Shown: positions 5,158 to 14,600 of the stretch, in pieces
Position numbering within the stretch: position 1 is the first letter of the stretch
Layout of the letters: each line of letters starts with the position of its first letter
IMG/VR virus record: IMGVR_UViG_3300037070_008393
Span: 1-21,937 of that record
Reading direction: 5' to 3' (one strand)
Source: a virus
DNA: 21,937 nucleotides
Program-made: the position numbers and the translations under genes
The notes under the pieces: model-generated
Database searches by the model: none
What the model was told of the DNA's origin: nothing
What the model saw: the letters and a program-made list of their open reading frames with translations, nothing else

Positions 5158-6135
5158 TCAGGCGCCGTCGGCGTCGAGGTGGATGGTGACGGTTTCGATC
5201 GACGCCTTCAGTTCGGCGATGATCGCGGCCGGGTCCAGGTCGCCGATGCCGGCTGCCAGGGTGCTCACGGCCTTCACAAGTTCGCCGTTCATCGCGGTGA
5301 GCGCCTTCAGGTCCGTCTGGAGGGAGCGGAGCCGCTTCCCCTGGTCAATGAGGAGCGATGCGGCTGTCCAGGCGTCGTTTCCGGGGGACCAGTCGGCGGG
5401 TACGCCGATGATGTTGTCGGTCGTCCAGACCTTCTTGACGTCGTCGGTGGTCAGCGGCATTTCTTCCTCCTTGGCCTCGCCCTTGGCGAGTTGGATGACG
5501 CGGGCGAAGTCCATGGAGCCGGGGTCGCCGTGGTCGTTCTCGGGGACGTGCTGGTGGCCGCACCAGCCTTTGAATGCCTGCCACTGGGAGAAGGTCATAC
5601 GGGCCGGGCTTGCCCCGTAGGAAGCGGGGGTGATGCCGGGCCGACGGGAGTCCTGCCCGTAGGCGAGCCAGTCTTTGACGCAGGTCAGCGGGATGCCGTG
5701 GTTGGTGTTGAGCCAGCGAACCAGCCAGGCGACCTCGGCGAGCGCCCAGTCGGGGGCGGCCGGCCAGTAGATGTAGTCGACGTCGGCCTTCTTGCCGCTC
5801 CAGTCGGTGGCCTTGGTGGCGTCGCACGTGCCGACGAGTTCGATCTGGAAGGTGTTGGCGGTGTTCGTTTCGACGCCGCCGAGCTTGTTGGCGAGGGCGC
5901 GGGCGGATTCGTCGACGTCGTAGTGCTGGTACCAGCGGATCTTCTTGGCGGCGATGTCCGGGACGCCGGTCACGGTCGGGGCGAGGGCTCCGCTGTTGTA
6001 GCTGGGGAGGGTTCGGCCTTCGGTTGTGTGGACGACGCCGCAGTTCACTTCCATGTCGGAGCCGGAGTAGCCGCCCGTCCCATAGAAGTACGTCTGCGAT
6101 GCGCCTGGGATCTTCTGCGGGCCTGTTTTGGCCAT
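5158..6135 (-). CDS. Endolysin, N-acetylmuramoyl-L-alanine amidase
   Basis: A 325-residue lytic enzyme. Residues 25-210 form an amidase_2/PGRP-type domain that cuts the bond between muramic acid and the stem peptide. Zinc ligands appear to be H36 (VVHTTEG), H196 and D204 (HQHVPENDHGDPG), with H202 in the place of the catalytic Lys/His. There is no signal peptide, so release depends on the holin. The C-terminal part starts with MPLTTDDVKKVWTTDNI and continues as a helical, Leu-rich region (about 226-320); similar tails occur in Streptomyces phage lysins and may bind the wall or oligomerise. The ATG shares GGCCCGCGCCATG with the start of the tail chaperone gene. Confidence 0.93.
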   Translation of the reverse strand: MAKTGPQKIPGASQTYFYGTGGYSGSDMEVNCGVVHTTEGRTLPSYNSGALAPTVTGVPDIAAKKIRWYQHYDVDESARALANKLGGVETNTANTFQIELVGTCDATKATDWSGKKADVDYIYWPAAPDWALAEVAWLVRWLNTNHGIPLTCVKDWLAYGQDSRRPGITPASYGASPARMTFSQWQAFKGWCGHQHVPENDHGDPGSMDFARVIQLAKGEAKEEEMPLTTDDVKKVWTTDNIIGVPADWSPGNDAWTAASLLIDQGKRLRSLQTDLKALTAMNGELVKAVSTLAAGIGDLDPAAIIAELKASIETVTIHLDADGA

Positions 6136-6156
6136 GGCGCGGGCCCCTTCCTCTGT

Positions 6157-6588
6157 CTAGTAGTCGCAGGTCATGCCGACGAACTGGGCGTGTTCGACGG
6201 CCCAGGGTTCGGTGTGGTCGTGCCATACCTCGACGCCGACGGGCTGGCCGGTTTGCCCGGCGAACGGCCAGGTGACGGTCTGCCAGGAGCGGCCGGGGGT
6301 GGCCGTGCGGTCGTCTGCGCCGGTGTCGTCGCGGATGCCGTGCGGGTCGCGGATGAAGCGGGACATGAACTGCCGGGGCCTGAGATCGCCGTCGGGGGCG
6401 GTGATCGCAGCCCACCGGAGGTTGCGGGACCACAGGAAGTCGCCGTCGAACGGCGGCATGATCAGGCAGTAGTCGCGCGCCATGTACCGGTCGTTGCTGA
6501 TGATCTTCTCGTAGGTGAGCAGCGTCCACGTGTTCGGCAGGATGAACTGCGGTTTGTCTCCGCGGTACAGCTTGCACAGAGTGGCCAC
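6157..6588 (-). CDS. Late protein between tail tip and endolysin, unknown function
   Basis: A 143-residue soluble protein rich in aromatic residues (WTLLTYEK, RYMARDYCLIMPPFDGDFLW, WQTVTWPF) and ending FVGMTCDY. The pattern suggests a beta-sandwich. Related proteins of unknown role are common near the tail-tip and lysis genes of Streptomyces phages. Location 10 bases after the probable tail-fibre gene suggests a tail-associated protein, but this is inferred from position only. Confidence 0.7.
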   Translation of the reverse strand: MATLCKLYRGDKPQFILPNTWTLLTYEKIISNDRYMARDYCLIMPPFDGDFLWSRNLRWAAITAPDGDLRPRQFMSRFIRDPHGIRDDTGADDRTATPGRSWQTVTWPFAGQTGQPVGVEVWHDHTEPWAVEHAQFVGMTCDY

Positions 6589-6598
6589 GACCGCCTCC

Positions 6599-7228
6599 TC
6601 ACAGGCTGCAGAAGACGCCGTTGAAGGAGACCCACGGCGGCTGGATCTTGGGGTTGGCGGTCGACGAGGTCGTGCCGACGATCTGAATGTGGCCGTCCGT
6701 GGCGATGTCCAGCTTCACTGACAGGACATCCGAGTTCGTGGTGGAGCATGCGCCGGTCAGGGAGCGGAGCGAGGTGGGCCGTGCGGCGGCCGGCAGCGGC
6801 GTGCCTGTGATGACGCCACCGTTCGCGATCACCGACGGTGAGCCGGAGTAGGTGACGTTGACGCCGCCGCGGAGCATCAGCGTGCTCTCACCGAAGAGGT
6901 TGACGACCCGGTACTGCAGGTTCCCGTTGCTGTTGCCGTTGTTCGAGAAGCCGGCGGCCAGGGTGACGTTTGTCCACGCCTGGGTGCCGGAAGCGATCGC
7001 GACCCAGGCGGTGCCGTCGTAGACGGTGAGGGTTTTTTCGCTGTTCAGCCATGCCGTCATGCCCGCGACCGGGGAGGTGAGGGTGGCGTTGCGGGTGGAG
7101 GCGGTGGCGAACCGCATCACCGTCTGCCCGACCATCAGCAGCAGGCCGTCGCCCATCACTTTGAGATCGGGCAGGTCGCCGTAGTCCAGGGCGGCGATGG
7201 CCTGCCCGTAGTTGTCTGTGATCGGCAT
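6599..7228 (-). CDS. Probable tail-tip or fibre protein
   Basis: A 209-residue protein. The N-terminal 30 residues (ITDNYGQAIAALDYGDLPD) look like the attachment segment of phage fibres, followed by a short adapter with YDGTAWVAIASG, which resembles the trimer-forming segments common in fibres. Residues 80-209 are beta-rich, Gly, Ser, Thr and Asn-rich, with low charge, and fit a C-terminal receptor-binding beta-sandwich. It is the last clear tail gene before the lysis genes, the usual place for host-recognition proteins. Confidence 0.65.
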   Translation of the reverse strand: MPITDNYGQAIAALDYGDLPDLKVMGDGLLLMVGQTVMRFATASTRNATLTSPVAGMTAWLNSEKTLTVYDGTAWVAIASGTQAWTNVTLAAGFSNNGNSNGNLQYRVVNLFGESTLMLRGGVNVTYSGSPSVIANGGVITGTPLPAAARPTSLRSLTGACSTTNSDVLSVKLDIATDGHIQIVGTTSSTANPKIQPPWVSFNGVFCSL

Positions 7229-7231
7229 CGG

Positions 7232-7510
7232 CTACGCCTCCTCGGCTTCCTCGACGAAGCGCCGCGACACCGAGGTCTCCTCGAACCGCAGATCCGCGGT
7301 CCACTCGTCTGCCTTCAGGGCGCTGTAGAGGACGCCCAGCCATTCGAGGACCGTCTCCTCGGTCGGGGTCGGTCCTTCGACGCCGATGCTGATCTGTGCG
7401 GTCAGGAACACGCTGTTGCCGTCCCCGAGGTCTTTCGTCGCGGACACGTCCACGTTGGCCGGCAGGACAGGGAACTCGGGCGGGCTGGGGGTGCTCCACT
7501 GCAGGGCCAT
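7232..7510 (-). CDS. Small tail-region protein
   Basis: A 92-residue protein. It begins MALQWSTPSPPEFPVLPANVDV, has a beta-rich centre (VFLTAQISIGV) and ends in a charged helix (RRFVEEAEEA). The ATG follows AGGAG at five bases, and that ribosome site overlaps the stop of the previous gene. No family is recognised with confidence; its position within the tail-tip gene set suggests a structural or assembly role. Confidence 0.65.
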   Translation of the reverse strand: MALQWSTPSPPEFPVLPANVDVSATKDLGDGNSVFLTAQISIGVEGPTPTEETVLEWLGVLYSALKADEWTADLRFEETSVSRRFVEEAEEA

Positions 7511-7518
7511 GCGGTCTC

Positions 7519-8244
7519 CTATGCGAGTCGGGTGGCGCGCATCCACGAGCCGAGGCCCATCCGGGTGGCTGTGGCGTTCGACGCGGACGGCGCCCACGAC
7601 AGAGCGCATGTGCCGGCGGTCGTGGTGGTCACGACCCCGGTTTCGATGGCGTACAGCAGGTTCGTGTTGGTGTTGCGGCGGCCGTAGGTGATGGTCGTGC
7701 CGAAGCCGTGGGAGCCGGCCCGCATGCTGATGTTGTCTGCTGCGGTATCGGTGGCGGCCGAGCCGGGCCCGTGGACGCCTTTGAGGCCTCCGGCGCTGGC
7801 CGGGGTGGTCCAAGCCGTGACCATGAGGCCGGCGGACGGTCCGCCGACGAACAGGTGGAACTCGACGACGTACACGGCTGTGGCGTCGAGTTGCATGGTG
7901 AGGTCGGGGTCGTCGGCGAAGGTGGTTGTGTTGGCGCGGTCTGTGGGCGCGGTCTTGTACTTGTAGAGCGGTTCGCCGAGCGGTGACGCTGCGGTGGCGG
8001 TCCGGCCCGCTGCCCACCAGTTGCCGGTGCCGCCCTGGACGAGCAGTACTTGGTCGCCGACGGTCGGGCGCTGGTACGACTCCAGGCGGCGGGCCCGTAC
8101 ATCCCCCACATCGACGGTTCCTGCGGCACCAACTGCGGTGACCGTTCCGGTGCGTACATCGGCGCGGCGTACATCCGGGTCGTCTCGGCCTGCCTGGGTG
8201 GCGGCGGCGGCGATGGCGGCGGCCACGTTCAGGGGGCCGGTCAT
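7519..8244 (-). CDS. Minor tail protein
   Basis: A 241-residue protein. An Ala-rich helix (PLNVAAAIAAAATQAG) leads to a small barrel-like domain at about 28-75 (GTVTAVGAAGTVDVGDVRARRLES...PTVGDQVLLVQ), a pattern seen in phage baseplate and tail-hub OB-type domains. The remaining part, about 85-241, is beta-rich with many Thr, Ser and Gly residues and aromatic strands, consistent with a jelly-roll receptor or sugar-binding module. Its start overlaps the stop of the hub-like gene by one base (TGATG), implying coupled translation. The structural call rests on composition and gene order. Confidence 0.75.
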   Translation of the reverse strand: MTGPLNVAAAIAAAATQAGRDDPDVRRADVRTGTVTAVGAAGTVDVGDVRARRLESYQRPTVGDQVLLVQGGTGNWWAAGRTATAASPLGEPLYKYKTAPTDRANTTTFADDPDLTMQLDATAVYVVEFHLFVGGPSAGLMVTAWTTPASAGGLKGVHGPGSAATDTAADNISMRAGSHGFGTTITYGRRNTNTNLLYAIETGVVTTTTAGTCALSWAPSASNATATRMGLGSWMRATRLA

Positions 8245-9341
8245 CAGGTGTCCTGCTTTCCGCCGATGGTGGCGATGGTGATCGAGTCGAGGCCGAGGCT
8301 GATCGAGAACGACTGGATCTGCTGGAGTTCGCGCTGGCCGTCCTCGTAGGTGACGCGCAGCACGTCGCCCGGCTCCAGGCACGGGTTGGGCAGGGAGGTC
8401 AGCGACACGGTGGCGGTCGGCTTGAGGGCGTCCCGCAGCAGCTTCGCCGCAGCGCCCTGGGCCAGCCCAGAGTTGATGAGGGTGGCCGATGAGTAGAACT
8501 TGGGCACCCTGCCGAACGGCCCGGATACGTAGGTGGGGCTGGTCGGATCAGTGTCCGAGGCGGTGGCCGACACGGGCACCGCATTGTCTTCGGCGTTCTC
8601 CCCGGAGGCGACGACCACGTTGTACATGCCCTCGCGGGAGAACGACCGGTTCGCGGAGATGAGGACGCCGTCCGCGCCAGCATCGATATCCCAGGCGACT
8701 GCGGCGGTCAGCATGTCGGGGAGCTCGGCGATGATGAACTGGCCGTCGGCGTCCGCGTACACCTCGGCGCCGATCGCGGTGGCGCACTCCTGCACGGCCG
8801 CCCACCGGTCGCCCTGCGTATCCCACGTCATCGTGCCGAGCGTCGCGTCGCTGGCCCGGTTCACTACGACCGCGTCTGGCATCGAATCCTGGATCAGTCC
8901 TGTGATCGCCGTGACCGCCGCGGTTGCGCCGCGTGTGCTGTACGGGGCGAGGAACTTGTCGTCGGCCAGGACGGCTTCGAGGCCGGATCCGTTGATGGTG
9001 ACGGGGCCGAGCGTCGGATCGCCCTCGATGGAGTCGATCCGGAACAGGCCCAGCGGCACGCTTTCGGCGGTGCCGTCTCCGTAGATGATGCCCCGCCGGA
9101 TCAACAGCCTGCCGCCGTAGATGGCCATCTGCCCGGACGGGGTCATCGGGATCAGGCTCGTGTCGGGCACGGTGACCGTGCAGGTGCGGCGGACCGCACT
9201 GCCGCGGTCGACGGTCACGCTGCCGTCCGTGTGATCCAGGGACTGCACAACGCCGTCACTCCGCAGCAGCTGCACCTGCGTGTACGGGACGTGAGACTCG
9301 CGCAGCGCCGGCAGGAACCGGGCAGAGGGGACGGGATACAC
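8244..9341 (-). CDS. Tail hub protein (DUF5047-like)
   Basis: A 365-residue protein beginning MYPVPSARFLPALRESH, which matches the opening of DUF5047 proteins, a family of actinobacteriophage tail proteins that I take to be hub or distal-tail components. The first 110 residues are beta-rich with a DGSVTVDRGSAVRRTCTVTV segment, followed by helical parts (ITGLIQDSM, AAVQECATAIGAE) and a C-terminal domain ending in GDVLRVTYEDGQRELQQIQSFSISL. The GTG start follows GAGAGGGGG; only 12 bases separate it from the gene before. Confidence 0.85.
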   Translation of the reverse strand: MYPVPSARFLPALRESHVPYTQVQLLRSDGVVQSLDHTDGSVTVDRGSAVRRTCTVTVPDTSLIPMTPSGQMAIYGGRLLIRRGIIYGDGTAESVPLGLFRIDSIEGDPTLGPVTINGSGLEAVLADDKFLAPYSTRGATAAVTAITGLIQDSMPDAVVVNRASDATLGTMTWDTQGDRWAAVQECATAIGAEVYADADGQFIIAELPDMLTAAVAWDIDAGADGVLISANRSFSREGMYNVVVASGENAEDNAVPVSATASDTDPTSPTYVSGPFGRVPKFYSSATLINSGLAQGAAAKLLRDALKPTATVSLTSLPNPCLEPGDVLRVTYEDGQRELQQIQSFSISLGLDSITIATIGGKQDT

Positions 9342-9353
9342 GAACGCCCCCTC

Positions 9354-11600
9354 TCAACCCCCGGTGCGTTGGTCGAGCGCCAGGTCCAAGACGGTCGCAT
9401 AGCGGCTGATCAGGCTGAGGACGCTGGCGTTCTCAATGCCCACGTCGCGGACCGTCCAGGTAGCCGAGCCCAACGTGCCGCCCGTCGGCCGGTCGACCTC
9501 CGTCAGCGGCAGCTGCCACTCCCGCCAGCCCTCCGGCGCATACGAGGAAACCCGCGGGAACGAGGTCTGCGCGACGGACACGTACACATCCGGCTCGCCC
9601 ATGCCGGGCGCCGACTGCCACAGCAGAACGTTGCCCGTCGCCATGAGGAATCGAAGGGACTCGCGTTCATCGTCCGACTGCGTCCACACCGTCAGCGAGC
9701 CCTCGCGACCCGATCGGATCCGCGACAACACCACTGCGTTCTGCCGCCCGGCCAGCCGCATAACGCTCTGCTCGATCGGCTGCTGCCAGTCCGGCGCCTG
9801 CTTCACCAGCACCCGGCGGTTGAGCTGCGGTCTCAGCGGGTCCTTCAGCCAGGCGTAGTTGATGTCGCCCGGGTCGAGGGTGAACACGCTGGTCGTCCGC
9901 CAGGCCGCCAGCGCGCCCGTGGACGAGCTGTAGAACTCGATGCGGTAGGAGAACGGAACGCCAAGGGGCGCCTCGTAGTCGGTGACGATGTACGTGTCGG
10001 CGTCGGCGTCGAGCTGGTCGATCAGCCCGGATGGGCCACGCACCAGCGTCCTGGCGCCGTCGGCGAGCACCCGGTACACGGTCATCAGGTGCGATGTGTT
10101 GATCTCCCGCAGAGTCAGCTGTGCAGACGCCGTCGCATCGTCCACGGTGACGGCCGTGGCCGGCAGCACCTGCAGCAGTTCGATCTCATCCAGTTGCAGG
10201 GTGCTGCTTCCGGATGTTGCTGTCAGCGTGTAGTCGATCTGCGCGAACGCGGCGTTGGCCGGGGCCGTGAAGTCCTGTTGGAGGACGTACCAGAGACCGT
10301 CGGACGGGATTCCTGCCGCGACACTCGATGTGGTGGAGATGAGACTGCTCCCGGCGTCCAGCCAGCGGATTGATGCTGCGAGCGTCCAACCGCCCGCGGT
10401 CCGCTTCGCCCCAGCCGAGAGCCGCCAGTTGACGCCGCCGGTCACCGCGTACTGACCGGATCGGATCGTGCTGGCGGTAGCGGTGCTGCTGGTGACGGTC
10501 AGGCTGTACGTCTCGACGAACATCTGGGCGCCCCACGGCGTCGACCGGGCGATCGTCGCCACACCGGACGGCACCGTCCACTGCCCCACACCCTGCTCGA
10601 ACCCCGAGTCCGCGTACAGGACGACGCTGGGCTCGGGGATGCTGCTGATCGTCGTCGTGGTCCGGACTTTCAGAACGATGCCCTCTGTACGCACCACCTG
10701 CGCGGCCGTACCCGAGGTGATGCCGATCGCCAGGGAGGCGGAGGCCGCGCCCGACGGCGCGACCGCCGACGCTATCTGCCGGTACCAGCCCGTTCCCGGA
10801 GCCGCCAGAACGGATCGGGTGGCCTGGATCTGAGTGCCGGCCCCGTTGTAGAACCGCAGCTCGATCCAGCACGACGACCCGGACGTCGGGGGGTTGATGT
10901 ACGCGTACCCGAGATACTCCGTACCCGGCTCGACCGCGGGCCGCTCCACGCACAGCGCGGAGGCGTTGCCGTTCGCCGTCACCGTCAGGGTGAGGACTTC
11001 TCCGCCTGCGTAGTACCAGTACTCGGGCCAGGACACGACGGGCGCGGTACGAGACAGGCTGCAGTTCGTCTCGGCCGCCCACGCCGCCCCGTTGATCTCC
11101 AACTGCTCCGCGTCGAAGCTGAGCAGGTTGAGGGCGAACCGCAGCGGATAGCCCAGGTACACGTTCTCGAAGAACGTGTTCTGGTTGCCCGCTCCCGCCG
11201 TCGCGGACACCAGAACCTGCGCGCGAGCCGCCCCCACCGGCGCCACGCCTCCGACCGAGATGCGATGCCACGACGCCGAAGCCGCCGCCGTGGTCAGCGA
11301 CCAGGTGATCGAGATTTCCGTACCGGAGGCGTTCAGCCAGCGGATACCGATCCGCTCAGGGACCGATGTTCCGCTGGCGTCCGCGAACGCCCAGTACGTT
11401 TCCGCCGGGGTGACGGCGTAGGAGGAGTAGGTGCGGGCCTGCATCTCCCCCGCCGCCACAGACTTCATCTGCACGCAGCCGTCACCGCTTCGGCCGCCCG
11501 TGCCCAGCGTGAGCGTGCAGTTCAGCTTGGCCGCCCAGCCGGACGTGTTCGGGTCAACCGTCTCGGTCGTCACCGACAGGAAGTTCCCGGGGATCGCCAC
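9354..11600 (-). CDS. Large minor tail protein with three carbohydrate-binding-like modules
   Basis: A 748-residue protein. Three consecutive modules of about 155 residues (roughly 1-155, 160-315, 325-485) each show the pattern of CBM4/9-like jelly rolls: an opening strand, a Y-AVTPAETYW or Y-AVTGGVNWRL type motif, a W-RISV/WYRQI/WYVLQQ motif and a closing segment with QVLVSATAG or QIDYTLTATSG and a strand before the next module. A fibronectin-III-like segment follows (about 488-580) with PFSYRIEFYSS. The C-terminal 160 residues resemble a siphovirus distal tail domain. The modules may bind cell-surface sugars. The GTG has an exceptionally strong ribosome site overlapping the tape measure stop. 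Confidence 0.85.
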   Translation of the reverse strand: MAIPGNFLSVTTETVDPNTSGWAAKLNCTLTLGTGGRSGDGCVQMKSVAAGEMQARTYSSYAVTPAETYWAFADASGTSVPERIGIRWLNASGTEISITWSLTTAAASASWHRISVGGVAPVGAARAQVLVSATAGAGNQNTFFENVYLGYPLRFALNLLSFDAEQLEINGAAWAAETNCSLSRTAPVVSWPEYWYYAGGEVLTLTVTANGNASALCVERPAVEPGTEYLGYAYINPPTSGSSCWIELRFYNGAGTQIQATRSVLAAPGTGWYRQIASAVAPSGAASASLAIGITSGTAAQVVRTEGIVLKVRTTTTISSIPEPSVVLYADSGFEQGVGQWTVPSGVATIARSTPWGAQMFVETYSLTVTSSTATASTIRSGQYAVTGGVNWRLSAGAKRTAGGWTLAASIRWLDAGSSLISTTSSVAAGIPSDGLWYVLQQDFTAPANAAFAQIDYTLTATSGSSTLQLDEIELLQVLPATAVTVDDATASAQLTLREINTSHLMTVYRVLADGARTLVRGPSGLIDQLDADADTYIVTDYEAPLGVPFSYRIEFYSSSTGALAAWRTTSVFTLDPGDINYAWLKDPLRPQLNRRVLVKQAPDWQQPIEQSVMRLAGRQNAVVLSRIRSGREGSLTVWTQSDDERESLRFLMATGNVLLWQSAPGMGEPDVYVSVAQTSFPRVSSYAPEGWREWQLPLTEVDRPTGGTLGSATWTVRDVGIENASVLSLISRYATVLDLALDQRTGG

Positions 11601-11603
11601 AGG

Positions 11604-11613
11604 TCACCTCCTT
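11604..11613 (-). promoter_or_regulatory. Near-perfect Shine-Dalgarno overlapping the tape measure stop
   Basis: The minus-strand sequence AAGGAGGTGA is complementary to the 3' end of actinobacterial 16S rRNA over at least nine bases. Its last three bases are the stop codon of the tape measure gene, and the GTG of the large minor tail protein follows three bases later. It fixes the GTG at 11600 as start and couples the two genes. Confidence 0.85.
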
Positions 11614-14600
11614 GTCGGCCGTGCCCCGAGGGCTGTCAGCAGCTGCCCGTTGTTCTGGTCCACCACCTGTTGCGCCTCACCGCGGACCCGGCCGAGCCAT
11701 TCGCCGGAGTCGAGGTACAGGTCGCCCTCGAACGAGGCGGGACCCGCAGCTGTGCCGCGGCCGGCCATCGAGGTGAGCGCGTTGGCCTGCGCCGTCGTGA
11801 ACACCGGCTCCGGCCTGCCCGTCCCGTTGTAGGCGAGGTTGAGGCCCGGTTGCAGGTAGCCGCCCGAGTCGTACTTCCCGGGCATGAACCCGTACCAGCT
11901 GCTGAACAGGCGGTCGTTGTAGCCGCGGGCCCGCTTCCCGACGACCACGCCGTCACCGCCGCGCGACTCCACTTTCGTCTTTCCGACGGTGCCCGCGGTG
12001 TGGCCGACACCGGCGTGTGTGATGCCGACGCGGAAGGCGGAGTTGCCGTTCTTCACCCAGCCGGGCGGTGTGCCGCCGTTGAACGCGTGGGTGCTCCACC
12101 TGCGGTGCGGCTTCTGGCCCCGGATCACAGATTCGATCGCGGACATGAAGCCGGAGCAGTCCCAGCTGGGGTTGCCGTTGCCGCCCCACTGGTACGGCAG
12201 GCCGTTCTGCGTTTTCGCCCACTTCGTGGCGGCCTGGATCTTCGGGCCGCCGATCCCGCCGCCGCCCTTCTTGTCGGCCTGCTTGGTGTAGCCGAACAGC
12301 GCGTCGATGATCCGGTTGGGAACCTTGCGGATCATGCGGCCGAAGCCGGTGTCCATGCCGGGGAACGACTTGAGCAGGGGGTCGACGACCTTCTTCACTC
12401 CGGCCCGCGCCGACTCCTCCAGGGAGTCGCTCAGCCATCCGGTCGTCGCCTTGATCCCATTCCATGCCGCCGACCCGGCGCCGGCAGCCTTTGAGGCCGC
12501 CGAGCCGATCCAACCGAAGATGCCGCCGTCCTCGAACCGCTGCACCACGCCGCCGTTCGCATACCGCAGCGACGTGTCGGTGTGTGTGGTCGGGTTGCCG
12601 CCGAACACCGGAGCCAGAGCGGCCTTGACGCCCTGCGCGCCGCGGGACTTGGCGATCGAGTTCATGGCGCCGACGAAGCCGGAGCCGACAGCCCGTGTGA
12701 ACTCGGGCCGCATGATGGCCTCGCCGCCGGACAGTTCGAGCGCGCCGCCCGTCGGGGAGACGAACTTGTGGACATCACGACCAGGCGTGTAGCCAGGCAT
12801 GACGCCGCCAGCGGCGAACTTGAACTTGTCGAGCTTCTTCGCCCCGAAGGCGCCGGCGACCTTGTTCCAGACGCCGCGGATGCCGTTGTTGTAGACGACG
12901 TCGACGACGTACTGGACCGGTGTCCTCGCGATGCCCTTGAGTTTGTCCCAGGCGATTTTGATTGCCGCTCGGGCAGCGTCGAAGGCGTCCGCGACTTTCC
13001 CGACTGCGGTCTTCACGGCGTTGAAGGCCGGTTTGATACCGCGGGTCCAGACGCCGCTGATGACGCTGGAGATGGAGTTCCACGCCGGTTTGATGGCCTT
13101 GTTGTAGAGCCACCTGAAGGCGTCCGCGAGCACACTGATCGCGCCTCGGACGAACCCGAAGTACCGCTTGACGATGTTCGTCCACCACCACGCGATGATG
13201 GAACCGATGCCGCGGAAGGCCGGGGCGAGGATGGTCTTCCACAGCCAGATGGCGACGTCGGCGACCTTCCGCCAGTAGGCGATGAGGAAGCCGATGTACG
13301 GCTTGATGATCTTCTGCCAGAGCCAGACGACTATCCCGCCGAACCACACGAAGAACGGGCTCAGCACCGTGTTCCACAGCCATACCGCGACCTGCGCGAC
13401 GGTCTTCCAGTACGCGATCAGGAACCCGATGTACGGCTTGATGATCCGCTGCCACAGCCAGACCATGATCTGACCGAACCAGGCGAAGAACGGCTTGAGC
13501 ACTGTGTTCCACAACCACAGCGAGGCCGTCTTGATCCCTTCCCAGGCCTTCAGCACCAGGTCGCGGAACCAGGGGAACTTGTTGAAGGCGTAGATCCCGA
13601 TGGCGACGAGCGCAACGATCCCGATGATGATCAACGTGATCGGGTTCGCGCTCATGGCCGCGTTCAGCGCCCACTGAGCGATCGTCCACACCCGCATCGC
13701 CACGATCGCCAGCCAGATGCCCTGCACCAACCACGGCGCGTGCTCGGCGACGATACCGATGGCCTCCGCCAAACCGCCCAGAAAAGCCAGCAGCGGACCC
13801 GACAGCGGCGACAAGGCCTGACTCACCGAAAGGAACCCGCCGCCGATCTTGCCGAGCGCCTCCGCCAGCTTCGGACCCATCTCCGACGAGTACGACAGGA
13901 ACCGCTCGAACTCCGGAGAGCCCTTCAGACCCGTGCCCCACTTCGCGAACCGGCCCGTGATCCGCCGCATCCGATCAGAGATCGAATCCATGTGCGGGAA
14001 GAAGGCCTGCATGATCCCGCCCATGCCCTTGAAGACACGGCCGAAGGACACACCCAGCCCGATGATCGCGGGCCGCACTGAGCCCCGCAGATCCTTCTTG
14101 AACGTCTTCCACCACGGCGACTTGAAGCCCCGCGACGCCCGGTCCTGCAGGTCGCCGATAGCGCCGGCTGCCTCCTTCACGAACGGAGTAATCCCGGGCA
14201 GAGCGCGCCGCATCCCGTTCAGTGCCCGCGTGAAGATCGGCATGACCTTCGGCTGCAGCGACTTCGACCACGAACCGAAAGCCGACCGCAGATCAACGAA
14301 GGCGTCGAAGGTGTCCCGAGCGCTCGGCGTCAGCTTGGCCAGCTCAGCCTGATACTTCGCCTGCGCGACCGCAGCCTGATCGATGCCGCCTGCCGCCGAC
14401 AACGACGACGACGCGATCTGCCGCTGCGCCGACGCAATCGAATCCGCCGCCGACTGCTGAGCCGCCGCCAGATTCTCCTGCGCCCGCGCAACACTGCGCG
14501 CCCCATCCTCCTGAGTACGGGTGACGTTCCTCTGCGCCTCCGCCACCCGCGCCTGCGCCTCGGCGATGCCCTGAGCACCCTGCACCGCAGCCCGCTGCTG

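Noticed and set aside
5179-6624. A 481-residue plus-strand open frame opposite the endolysin.
   Set aside because: It consists of Gly/Val/Asp/Arg-rich low-complexity sequence and mirrors two clear minus-strand genes.
13260-13480. A CRISPR-like or other DNA repeat array.
   Set aside because: The repeats keep the reading frame of the tape measure protein and differ mainly at third codon positions, so they are protein repeats.
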